A DNA stretch of 8,019 nt from RUG100 sp034927505 (GCA_034927505.1 JAYFPY010000040.1:1-8019); one strand, 5' to 3'. Shown: positions 1 through 6,558, numbered from the stretch's first letter. The notes: generated by a model from the letters alone, not told the origin. A program made the numbers and translations.

Positions 1-144
1 AAGAAGAAATATGACGCCGCAGTCGATGAACTGGAAAAACTCATGAAGAAGAAGGAGGAGATGCAGAACTCAGAACTGCTGGATGCCTTCTCCAGAAGTG
101 GCAGATCATACGACGAGATACTGACATTTCTGGACGTAAAGTAA
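1..144 (+). CDS. 3' end of a small coiled-coil protein, possibly DUF4315-like (partial)
   Basis: The first 47 codons of the window read open in frame 1 and end with TAA at 142-144; the start lies to the left of the window. The visible protein has a charged heptad-like helix (KKYDAAVDELEKLMKKKEEM), then NSELLDAFSRSGRSYDEI, and ends in LTFLDVK. A charged helix, then a short polar turn with an 'N-S/A-E-hydrophobic' step, then a final helix ending in FL, is the layout I associate with DUF4315-type small proteins, which are often carried on conjugative elements. That match is from memory of the family and is weak. No catalytic motif is visible. A terminator hairpin starts seven bases after the stop, so this is probably the last gene of its transcript. 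It could equally be the C-terminal tail of a longer, unrelated coiled-coil protein. Confidence 0.6.
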   Translation, partial: KKKYDAAVDELEKLMKKKEEMQNSELLDAFSRSGRSYDEILTFLDVK

Positions 145-150
145 ACAAAG

Positions 151-189
151 AACCAGGCAAGGATCCATACTGGATTTTAGCCTGGTTTT
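151..189. terminator. Intrinsic terminator shared by two convergent genes
   Basis: AACCAGGC (151-158) pairs perfectly with GCCTGGTT (180-187), and inside it ATCCA pairs with TGGAT around a three-base loop. On the plus strand the stem runs into a short T run (TTTTC). On the minus strand it is followed by a looser T-rich stretch (TTCTTTGTTTACTTT). It lies between the stop codons of the plus-strand gene ending at 144 and the minus-strand gene ending at 217, so a bidirectional role is the simplest reading. Confidence 0.75.
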
Positions 190-216
190 CACTTTGAGTG
201 TCAAAATCTCTGGAAG

Positions 217-966
217 TTAAGATACAAGATTGAACCCGGACTTGGTTATGTAACCGCTCTTGCCGCCGATGACGGCCGGGTGATAAGCGTATTTGTATTT
301 TACCATACGATGGTTATTGTAAAGAACACGCTTTTTCGCTTTGTTGGTCTTTGGGATGGTGTATTTCAGTGTGCTGAATATTTTTACGAACTGCGGATCG
401 TCCAGGCATGCATCCATTATCTTTGCCAGATCTCTCGGCGTAGTGTAATGATTTGCATCGTAAAGCCCGTGAGGGTCGACGAAGTGAGTGCCGGTGAGTC
501 CCAGTTCTTTGGCTTTTTTGTTCATCATGTCGGCAAAACCGTCGATGCTGCCTCCGACCTCCTCGGCGATGACTACCGCCGCATCGTTTGCAGATGCAAG
601 AAGAAGACCATACAGTGCCTGCTCCATGGTTATTTTTTCGCCCTCTTCAAGGGCGATATGGCTGGATTCCGGGTCGATCCCGTACACGGCTTCGTGGGAC
701 ACTGTTACTACCTTAGAAAGGTCGTCGCAGTTTTCAAGAGCGACCAGGGCTGTCATCAATTTTGTACAGCTGGCCGGATAGAATCTTTCATACCCGTTCT
801 TGTCATAGAGAACATTCCCGTTTTTTGCATCCATTACGATGGCGCCTTTGCATTTTACCTTGACATCCGAGTTGGAATCAACGGCGGCAGAGGCCAGTGC
901 CGATGTCATCAGCACTATGGCCAGAGACATGACGATAATATTGATAAGTCTGTTATTTTTGTTCAC
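217..966 (-). CDS. D-alanyl-D-alanine carboxypeptidase (PBP5-like, peptidase S11), truncated at the C-terminus
   Basis: This is a serine DD-carboxypeptidase of the low-molecular-weight penicillin-binding protein type, which trims the terminal D-alanine from peptidoglycan stem peptides outside the membrane. Residues 1-27 form a signal peptide (hydrophobic core IIVMSLAIVLM, cleavage near ALASA). The three active-site motifs are present: SCTK at 66-69, SAN at 125-127, and KSG at 236-238 (KTG in most relatives). Conserved blocks DPHGLYD and HYTTPRDLAKIM also fit. The start is GTG at 964-966, supported by GGGAG at 974-978 with a 7-base spacer. The protein is only 249 residues and stops at GFNLVS, just after the KSG strand. 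Relatives continue with the last strand and helix of the catalytic domain, a beta-rich C-terminal domain and often a membrane anchor, so this is either a broken gene or an unusual minimal form. Neither other frame downstream restores the missing part. Confidence 0.88.
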   Translation of the reverse strand: MNKNNRLINIIVMSLAIVLMTSALASAAVDSNSDVKVKCKGAIVMDAKNGNVLYDKNGYERFYPASCTKLMTALVALENCDDLSKVVTVSHEAVYGIDPESSHIALEEGEKITMEQALYGLLLASANDAAVVIAEEVGGSIDGFADMMNKKAKELGLTGTHFVDPHGLYDANHYTTPRDLAKIMDACLDDPQFVKIFSTLKYTIPKTNKAKKRVLYNNHRMVKYKYAYHPAVIGGKSGYITKSGFNLVS

Positions 967-986
967 GTTTCTTCTCCCAATTTATA

Positions 987-1015
987 ATTATGCAGAACAT
1001 ATGGGGTTACGTCAA
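987..1015 (-). promoter_or_regulatory. Sigma-A-type promoter of the carboxypeptidase gene
   Basis: On the minus strand, TTGACG (positions 1015-1010) and CATAAT (992-987) are separated by exactly 17 bases, close to the TTGACA/TATAAT consensus. The predicted transcript start is about 15 bases before the GTG start codon's ribosome binding site, giving a short leader. The -35 box overlaps the region used by the rightward promoter of the operon. Confidence 0.65.
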
Positions 1016-1033
1016 GTAGAAATGTGATATAAT
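1007..1033 (+). promoter_or_regulatory. Extended -10 promoter of the ABC-transporter operon
   Basis: A perfect TATAAT lies at 1028-1033, preceded by TG at 1025-1026, the extended -10 arrangement. The -35 region is poor (TTACGT at 1007-1012, only 15 bases upstream), as is common for extended -10 promoters. Transcription would start near 1040, about 40 bases before the TTG start of the ATPase gene. The -35 region shares bases with the -35 box of the divergent carboxypeptidase promoter. Confidence 0.6.
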
Positions 1034-1066
1034 GACAGAACATACATATTCTAAGGGATGATCCGG

Positions 1067-1073
1067 AAAGGAG
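1067..1073 (+). promoter_or_regulatory. Ribosome binding site that fixes a TTG start
   Basis: AAAGGAG lies six bases before the TTG at 1080-1082. It is the only strong Shine-Dalgarno match upstream of the ATPase frame, and no ATG precedes the conserved N-terminal strand (YITFDEV), so it supports TTG as the initiator. Confidence 0.75.
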
Positions 1074-1079
1074 TCCGAT

Positions 1080-1784
1080 TTGGCAGGGTATATAACATTT
1101 GATGAAGTAAGCAAATATTATCATATGGGCGATCAGACTATAGCTGCGCTGGACAAGATGTCGTTCAGTGTTGAAAAAGGCGAATTCTGTGTAGTGGTTG
1201 GACCCAGCGGGTCGGGCAAGACTACGTTATTGAATATACTGGGAGGCATGGACAGCTGCGATGAAGGACAGGTTGTCCTGGACGGCATGACTGTGAACAG
1301 TTTCAACGATAAAGAACTGACGGGGTACAGAAGGTACGATGTCGGCTTTGTGTTTCAGTTCTACAATCTGGTGCAGAATCTTACAGCTCTGGAAAACGTC
1401 GAGCTGGCGTCGGAGATATGCAGGGAGCCTCTTTCTCCGGAACAGGTGCTGGAACAGGTAGGTCTGGGAGACAGAAAAGACAATTTCCCGGCGCAGCTTT
1501 CCGGCGGCGAACAGCAGAGGGTATCCATCGCAAGAGCTCTTGCAAAGAACCCGAAGATACTGCTTTGCGATGAACCGACGGGAGCTCTTGACTACAACAC
1601 AGGAAAGGTCATCCTCAAACTGCTGTACGACACATGCAGATCCACTGGAAAGACTGTAATAGTAATAACGCACAATCAGGCTATAAAGCCTATGGCGGAC
1701 AGGGTCATAACCATCAAAAACGGAAGGGCCCTTTCCTCGGAAACAAATGAAGAACCTGTATCGATCGAAAGGATAGAATGGTAA
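1080..1784 (+). CDS. ABC transporter ATP-binding protein (MacB/LolD type)
   Basis: This 234-residue cytoplasmic ATPase powers the permease encoded immediately downstream. All nucleotide-binding motifs are visible in order: Walker A GPSGSGKTT (41-49), Q-loop glutamine 93 in VFQFYNL, signature LSGGEQQRV (140-148), Walker B ILLCDEPTGALD (160-171) and the H-loop histidine 198 in VIVITHNQ. The length and the 'EPTGALD' D-loop are typical of the MacB/LolD/FtsE branch, whose members work with FtsX-fold permeases in extrusion or mechanotransmission rather than ordinary import. The start is TTG, chosen from the AAAGGAG site six bases upstream. The stop TAA shares its last base with the ATG of the permease (TAATG), which points to translational coupling. 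The substrate cannot be read from the ATPase. Candidates for such systems include antimicrobial peptides, lipoproteins and cell-wall signalling. Confidence 0.95.
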   Translation: MAGYITFDEVSKYYHMGDQTIAALDKMSFSVEKGEFCVVVGPSGSGKTTLLNILGGMDSCDEGQVVLDGMTVNSFNDKELTGYRRYDVGFVFQFYNLVQNLTALENVELASEICREPLSPEQVLEQVGLGDRKDNFPAQLSGGEQQRVSIARALAKNPKILLCDEPTGALDYNTGKVILKLLYDTCRSTGKTVIVITHNQAIKPMADRVITIKNGRALSSETNEEPVSIERIEW

Positions 1785-4762
1785 TGAGCCGGACTTTTTC
1801 CAAGCTGACGCGCAGAGGAATAAAGCACAGCCTTTCAAGATTCCTGTCTATATTCGGCATAGTAGCCATCGGCACAGGATTTCTTGCAGGGCTCCTTGCG
1901 ACTGCTCCTGACATGGAGGAAAACGCAGCGGAATATTATAATGCACAGAATGCTTATGATGTGGAAGTCCAGTGCAATCTGGGGCTGACGAAAAAAGATG
2001 CGCAGGCCATGAAGGAACTGGATTATATCAGCGATGCTGTCCCCATGCACATGGAAGATGTACAGATGGAGACGGGAGGCGAAGAGACTTATGTGACCAG
2101 AGTTTTCGGCGTGGATTTCAACAAAGAAAAAAGCGGCTCCTGCATCAATAATTTTGAACTTCTGTCAGGTCGGCTTCCCGAGAAGGATAACGAATGCGTC
2201 ATCGAAGTGCCCAATGCCTACGGAAAGAAACACGCCGTCGGCGAAACAGTGAACATCAGCAAAGACAACGAAGATTACAAGGGAACGGTCAAACACTACA
2301 AATACAAGGAATATACCGTGACAGGGATAGTAAAGAGTCCTCTGTTTGTTTCCATGACCGGAGAAATGAGCAATGTGGGCGACGGCACAGTTTCACTGGC
2401 TGCTTATGTAAAAGAGGATGTATGCAGACAAGAGGCTTACTCGGTCATATACGCCACTGTGAAGGGGGCTTCGAAGCTAGATCCTTTTTCCGAGGAATAC
2501 ACGGACAGAATCAGTGAGGTTACCGGAGAACTGAAATCATTCGGTAAAGTCAGAGCTGATGAGCGGCGCAGCGTGATCGTAGCCAAGGCTATGAAAAAGA
2601 TCGGCAAAGCTGAAAAGAAATACAAGAAGAATGCACAAAAAGCCCGCAGCGAGCTCAGTGATGCGGCAGCTCAGATACAGAGCGGGAAAAACGAAATCAG
2701 CAGTGCTGAAGCGACTCTTTCAGATAAAAAGGCCGATCTGGCAAACAGTAAAGCGACTCTGGACAGTCAGGAGAAAAAACTGGACGCAGTCAGGGACGAC
2801 ATAGAACAGGCCAAAAAGCTGCGGGACAGCGGCGTGCCTCTTCCTGACAAGACTCTGAAACAGATAGAGAAATATGATGAAGGACGAAGCGCGATAAAAG
2901 AAGGACGGAAAAAAATAAAGAACGGGCGGAAGCAAATAAATGAGGCCCGTGCAAAGATAGATGCATCGAAGGAAAAACTGGCTGCAGGCGAGACTGCCTA
3001 TGAGAAGGCAAAAACCAAAACGGAGAAAGAACTGAAGGCGGCAAAGAAAAAGATCGATGATGCAAAGAAAGAAGTTTTGGATATAGAGCAGGGCAAGTGG
3101 TATCTGACTGACAGGAGCGACAACGCCGGGATCAGCGGATACAAGAGCGATATAGAAAAGGTGACCGCTGTTGCCACGGTATTCCCTATATTCTTTTTCC
3201 TGGTAGCCGCTCTGGTGGCGCTGACTACTATGACGAGGATGATCGAAGAGGAAAGACTGCAGACCGGCATATTGAAATCTTTAGGATACAGCAGCAGAAA
3301 CGTGCTGGGATACTACGTGAAATACAGCCTGCTGGCCTCTGTCAGCGGATGTATAGTCGGCGAAGGGATCGGATTTGCAATATTCCCGAAGGTGATCAGC
3401 AACGCTTACTCCATGGAATACAATATGGACTCAGTTACGCCCCGGATAATCTGGCCTTTGGCATTGGCAGTCAGTGGAGTCACCATCCTGTGCATATTGC
3501 TGACCACATATTTTGCATGCAGACATGAGTTGAAGGAAAAACCTGCAGAACTGATGCTGCCCAGAGCGCCGCAGAAGGGCAAGAGAATATGGCTGGAATA
3601 TATAACGCCTCTGTGGAAGCACATCAAGTTTTCAGGCAAGGTCACTATGAGGAACCTGTTCAGATACAAGAAAAGATTTCTCATGACGATCATTGGCGTG
3701 GCAGGGTGTTTTGCGCTGCTGCTGACAGGATTCGGGGTGCGGGATTCCATCGGAGACATAGTGAATCTCCAGTACAATGAGTTGAACAGCTACAGCATAA
3801 CGGTCCAGGTGGACAGTGAGAATGCTGTCGATGAAAACAAGGACCTGAAAGCCACGCTGAACAACAAAGACGATATCAGCGGATGGTGCCGTACCGGTGA
3901 GAAGAGCATTAAGATAGCAAAGGGAAATGAAAAACAGAATACTGATATAGTAGTGCCCGAAGATGCGGACGGGTTCACAGACTACATCACTCTCCGCGAC
4001 AGAAAGACCAAAGAAAAAGTAAAATTCGATACGGACAGTGTTGTGCTGACAGAAAAAATGGCAGAAAGCCTGGGAGCAAAAACAGGAGATACAGTCAAAC
4101 TGGATCTGAAAAACGGCAATGTCAAAAAGGTAAAAGTGACCGGCATATGCGAGTATTATGTCCAGAGCAAAGTGTTCATGGGCAGGGATATTTACGAGAC
4201 TGCCTTCGGAAGGGCTCCGGAATACAGTACTCTGCTGATACAGAATGCAAAAGGCGTATCTTCGGACAAGGTGGCATCGGAACTTTTGAAATATGATGAT
4301 GTTAATTATGCGCTTTCATCCGAAACTGTCAAAAAGAATTTCAATGATTCTGTGGGCAGCATAGACTACATCGTAATGGTCCTGATCATTGCGGCAGGTG
4401 CGCTGGCCATGGTGGTACTGTACAATCTGACCAATGTCAATGTGTGCGAAAGAAAGAAGGAACTGGCGACAATAAAAGTGCTGGGATTTTATGAGCGGGA
4501 GGTCTCGGCTTACATATTCCGGGAGACTAACATCCTCAGCGTGCTGGGCATGATAGCCGGCGTGCCGCTGGGTATCTGGCTCCACAGCTTTGTGATAAAA
4601 ACTGCGGAGGTGGATGCGGTCATGTTCGGGCGTCAGATATACTGGCAGAGTTATATCTATGCTTTCGCCATAACTTTGTTTTTTACATTCCTGGTAAATC
4701 TGATAATGCGAAAGACTATAAAAAACATAGATATGGTTGAATCTATGAAGGCAAACGATTAG
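1784..4762 (+). CDS. FtsX/MacB-type ABC transporter permease with extracellular coiled-coil arm
   Basis: This large permease (992 residues from ATG 1784) is the membrane partner of the preceding ATPase. Eight hydrophobic segments are visible, near residues 21-41, 462-483, 511-533, 555-578, 633-652, 861-882, 914-933 and 956-975: two four-helix FtsX modules in one chain. Each module carries the typical coupling motif (GILKSLGYSSRNV and ATIKVLGFYEREV). Predicted topology puts two large loops outside the cell: about 420 residues after helix 1 and about 208 after helix 5. The first loop contains a Lys/Glu/Ala-rich coiled coil (about 266-439) broken in the middle by SGVPLP. An in-frame ATG at 1778 would add two residues. 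AAAGGA at 1768-1773 is four bases from that codon and ten from 1784, so I prefer 1784, which also gives the TAATG overlap. The transported molecule is unknown. It lacks the ten-helix layout of BceB-type bacitracin permeases. Confidence 0.93.
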   Translation: MSRTFSKLTRRGIKHSLSRFLSIFGIVAIGTGFLAGLLATAPDMEENAAEYYNAQNAYDVEVQCNLGLTKKDAQAMKELDYISDAVPMHMEDVQMETGGEETYVTRVFGVDFNKEKSGSCINNFELLSGRLPEKDNECVIEVPNAYGKKHAVGETVNISKDNEDYKGTVKHYKYKEYTVTGIVKSPLFVSMTGEMSNVGDGTVSLAAYVKEDVCRQEAYSVIYATVKGASKLDPFSEEYTDRISEVTGELKSFGKVRADERRSVIVAKAMKKIGKAEKKYKKNAQKARSELSDAAAQIQSGKNEISSAEATLSDKKADLANSKATLDSQEKKLDAVRDDIEQAKKLRDSGVPLPDKTLKQIEKYDEGRSAIKEGRKKIKNGRKQINEARAKIDASKEKLAAGETAYEKAKTKTEKELKAAKKKIDDAKKEVLDIEQGKWYLTDRSDNAGISGYKSDIEKVTAVATVFPIFFFLVAALVALTTMTRMIEEERLQTGILKSLGYSSRNVLGYYVKYSLLASVSGCIVGEGIGFAIFPKVISNAYSMEYNMDSVTPRIIWPLALAVSGVTILCILLTTYFACRHELKEKPAELMLPRAPQKGKRIWLEYITPLWKHIKFSGKVTMRNLFRYKKRFLMTIIGVAGCFALLLTGFGVRDSIGDIVNLQYNELNSYSITVQVDSENAVDENKDLKATLNNKDDISGWCRTGEKSIKIAKGNEKQNTDIVVPEDADGFTDYITLRDRKTKEKVKFDTDSVVLTEKMAESLGAKTGDTVKLDLKNGNVKKVKVTGICEYYVQSKVFMGRDIYETAFGRAPEYSTLLIQNAKGVSSDKVASELLKYDDVNYALSSETVKKNFNDSVGSIDYIVMVLIIAAGALAMVVLYNLTNVNVCERKKELATIKVLGFYEREVSAYIFRETNILSVLGMIAGVPLGIWLHSFVIKTAEVDAVMFGRQIYWQSYIYAFAITLFFTFLVNLIMRKTIKNIDMVESMKAND

Positions 4763-4784
4763 AATATAAGTGGAGGATCGAACT

Positions 4785-5282
4785 ATGGATAACATAATAC
4801 TAATAGGCATGCCCGGCTGCGGCAAGAGTACTGCAGGCGTGGTACTGGCCAAGGTATTGGGGTACGGATTCATCGACTCGGATCTGGTCATTCAGGAGCA
4901 TGAAGGAAAGCGGCTGAATGAGATCCTTGATAGTGTAGGCCCGTGGGGATTCAATAAGATCGAAGACGATATCAATGCAGGTATAATGGCTGAAAAAACC
5001 GTCATTGCCACAGGCGGCAGCGCAGTGTACGGAAAGAAGGCCATGAAACATTTCAGCGATTCAGGAAAGATCGTATATCTTGAACTGTCTGCTGCAGAGA
5101 TAGAAAAACGTGTAGGAAGCATAGAGGACAGAGGCATATCCATCGAAGAAGGAATGGACATACGCGCTCTGTATGAAGAAAGAAAGCCGCTGTATGAAAA
5201 ATACGCGGATGTTACTGTAAATACCGAGGGGCTGGATATTCCCCGGACGGTGGAGGCTATAATCGATGCGTTGGAGAAATAA
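4785..5282 (+). CDS. Shikimate-kinase-like P-loop kinase, substrate uncertain
   Basis: This 165-residue protein has the size and fold signatures of shikimate kinase (AroK/AroL), which phosphorylates shikimate in aromatic amino-acid synthesis. Visible motifs are Walker A GMPGCGKST (8-16), DSD (31-33) matching the Mg/shikimate aspartates, TGG (76-78) in place of GGG, lid arginine 116 in EDRGI, and ERKPLYEKYADVTV (132-145) matching the conserved E-R-x-P-L-Y region. One key residue differs: the family's GFRxxE arginine that contacts shikimate reads GFNKIE here (N57). Related stand-alone proteins with 'RGI' in the lid are commonly annotated as shikimate kinase, so the name is transferable but the substrate is not proven. 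No other aro gene is nearby. The ATG at 4785 has GGAGG eight bases upstream; a GTG at 4770 is too early. It follows the permease by 22 bases and its TAA abuts the next ATG. Confidence 0.82.
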   Translation: MDNIILIGMPGCGKSTAGVVLAKVLGYGFIDSDLVIQEHEGKRLNEILDSVGPWGFNKIEDDINAGIMAEKTVIATGGSAVYGKKAMKHFSDSGKIVYLELSAAEIEKRVGSIEDRGISIEEGMDIRALYEERKPLYEKYADVTVNTEGLDIPRTVEAIIDALEK

Positions 5283-6014
5283 ATGGGATTGAAACAAGCA
5301 ATAATGTCAAGGTGTTCCAGAAGAAGCTACACCGGAAACCCTCTCGAAGAGGAGGATATGGTCACCCTGTTCGGGGCCATCGAAGAATGCAACAGAGCAG
5401 GCGGACTGAATATACAGATGATCACAGAAGAAAAGGGGGCTTTTTCGGGAATGAAGGGCAGCCTCTTTGTAGGCGTACGCAATTATTTCGTTCTGGCCGG
5501 AAGGGAAGACGATCCGGACCTGGATGAAAAACTGGGGTATTACGGCGAAAGCCTGGTCCTGCTGGCGACTCAGCTGGGTCTGGGGACATGCTGGGTGGGA
5601 TCCACCTATGATGAGGAGCAGGTAAAGTGTTCTCTCGAAGAAGGAGAAACGGTCAGGTGCCTCATAGCCCTGGGAAATGTAAAGGAAAAAGAAACGGCGA
5701 GGGAAAAAGCCATTGCAAAAGCAATAAAGAGAAAGACGAAAGAAATAAAAGATATGCTGGTCGCAGAAGAACAGCCGGAAAACTGGGTGGTCAACGGAAT
5801 GAGATGCGTAGTCAGAGCACCGTCTGCCAGGAACAGACAGCCTGTGACTTTTTTCTATTCCGATCAGGCGGTGGCAGCCAGAGTGAAGGAGGAAGGATCC
5901 TTTGAACTGTTCGACCTGGGCATTGCAAAACTGCATTTTGAGATCGGCGCCGGAAGGGGCCGATGGGAATTCGGAAACGGAGGAATATTCGAATATGAAG
6001 GAACTGATCATTAA
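5283..6014 (+). CDS. Nitroreductase-fold flavoprotein (putative TM1586-type nitroreductase)
   Basis: This 243-residue cytoplasmic protein looks like an FMN-dependent oxidoreductase of the nitroreductase superfamily. The N-terminal SRCSRRSYTGNPL (9-21) matches the R-x-S-x-R phosphate-binding start of the family. LGYYGESLVLLATQLGLGTCWVG (84-106) is the characteristic helix and GLGTCW turn. A second half begins with RAPSARNRQPVTFFY (178-192), the A-P-S-x-x-N-x-Q-P motif, and ends with DLGIAKLHFEI. Having both motifs in one chain of about 240 residues fits the 'putative TM nitroreductase' subfamily, in which the chain appears to be an internally duplicated half-domain. The start ATG follows the kinase stop with no gap (TAAATG), with GGAG six bases upstream. 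Its 3' end overlaps the next gene by 20 bases. The physiological substrate is unknown; nitro compounds are only one possibility. Confidence 0.88.
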   Translation: MGLKQAIMSRCSRRSYTGNPLEEEDMVTLFGAIEECNRAGGLNIQMITEEKGAFSGMKGSLFVGVRNYFVLAGREDDPDLDEKLGYYGESLVLLATQLGLGTCWVGSTYDEEQVKCSLEEGETVRCLIALGNVKEKETAREKAIAKAIKRKTKEIKDMLVAEEQPENWVVNGMRCVVRAPSARNRQPVTFFYSDQAVAARVKEEGSFELFDLGIAKLHFEIGAGRGRWEFGNGGIFEYEGTDH

Positions 6015-6516
6015 CGGAAGCCCGAGAAAGGGCAACACTCTTACTGCTGTAAACATCCTGGCGTCAGGCGGCGGCGAGATAATAGACGCAGGATCGCTGG
6101 ATATAAAACCGTGCGTTGCCTGCGACGGATGCAAAAAAAACGGAGGCGTATGTGTATTCAAGGATGACAGCGTAGAGGTGACCGAAAAGATCCTGGAAGC
6201 GGATAAGATAATATTCGCGACGCCGGTATACTGGTGGAGCACAACAGCGCAGCTAAAGCTGGTCATCGACAAGCTGTATCAGAAATCCGAGATACTCAAA
6301 GATGCGCCTTCAAAGAAGATCGGACTGGTAGTCATCGGAGAAGCAGGACTGGATGATCCTGAATACCGGATCATAAAGGAACAGATGGGATGCATATGCG
6401 GACACCTGGGCTGGGAGCTGGCTTTTGCCGAAAATATTTCGGCAGGGAACGTCGGAGATCTGGCTGCTGATAAAAAGGAATGTGCAAAACTGGAAAAGAT
6501 AAGAAAAGAATTTTAG
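5995..6516 (+). CDS. Flavodoxin-fold NAD(P)H/FMN reductase of the iron-sulfur flavoprotein type
   Basis: The 173-residue protein begins with MKELIINGSPRKGNTLTA, the beta-strand plus S-P-R-x-x-N-T loop that binds FMN phosphate in the NADPH-dependent FMN reductase family. PVYWWSTTAQLKLVIDKLY (77-95) is the second flavin-contact region. Between them C40-x2-C43-x2-C46-x6-C53 (CVACDGC...C) resembles the compact cysteine motif of iron-sulfur flavoproteins, which carry a [4Fe-4S] cluster beside FMN and move electrons from ferredoxin or similar donors. Flavodoxin-like proteins with such cysteines but no proven cluster also exist, so cluster binding is an inference. Two further cysteines occur at 133 and 135. 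The ATG at 5995 has GGAGGA ten bases upstream, inside the preceding gene, giving a 20-base overlap. Upstream in-frame codons back to 5902 are only overlap with the nitroreductase. It is the operon's last gene; an insertion sequence begins right after its stop. Confidence 0.88.
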   Translation: MKELIINGSPRKGNTLTAVNILASGGGEIIDAGSLDIKPCVACDGCKKNGGVCVFKDDSVEVTEKILEADKIIFATPVYWWSTTAQLKLVIDKLYQKSEILKDAPSKKIGLVVIGEAGLDDPEYRIIKEQMGCICGHLGWELAFAENISAGNVGDLAADKKECAKLEKIRKEF

Positions 6517-6534
6517 AAGGCGTGAGCGAGAAAC

Positions 6535-6555
6535 CCCAAGTGCTTTAGCCTTGGG
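6535..6555 (+). repeat. Left-end imperfect hairpin of the IS element
   Basis: CCCAAG (6535-6540) pairs with CTTGGG (6550-6555), and GC (6542-6543) pairs with GC (6548-6549) around a TTTA loop, leaving T6541 as a single bulged base. Subterminal hairpins with an extrahelical T are the known recognition structures of TnpA in this family. No T run follows, so it is unlikely to be a terminator. Confidence 0.65.
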
Positions 6556-6558
6556 ATG

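Noticed and set aside
280..987. 235-codon open frame on the plus strand opposite the carboxypeptidase gene
   Set aside because: It is the antisense shadow of a gene with clear signal peptide and catalytic motifs. Its protein shows no domain, has many scattered Cys/His/Arg residues, and has no ribosome binding site.
2579..3103. Lys/Glu-rich region of the permease as a repeat array or a separate fused gene
   Set aside because: No regular nucleotide repeat is visible; the pattern is the loose heptad bias of a coiled coil and the frame runs through without a break.
4770..4784. GTG start for the kinase at 4770
   Set aside because: It would place the GGAGG site inside the gene. ATG 4785 has that site eight bases upstream and begins the first beta-strand directly.
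4316..4891. 191-codon minus-strand open frame spanning the permease 3' end and kinase start
   Set aside because: It crosses two well-supported plus-strand genes and has no start signal or domain.
5902..5994. Upstream extension of the reductase to an ATG at 5902
   Set aside because: The added residues only read the end of the nitroreductase gene in another frame. The conserved N-terminus MKELIINGSP starts exactly at 5995 with its own GGAGGA site.
5307..6272. 321-codon open frame on the minus strand across the nitroreductase and reductase genes
   Set aside because: Both plus-strand genes have family motifs and ribosome binding sites. The antisense product is low-complexity, rich in Ser, Phe and Cys, with no recognisable family.
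6535..6555. Host operon terminator at the first left-end hairpin
   Set aside because: The stem is followed by ATGAAAG with no T run. The bulged-T shape and position fit an IS200/IS605 end better.
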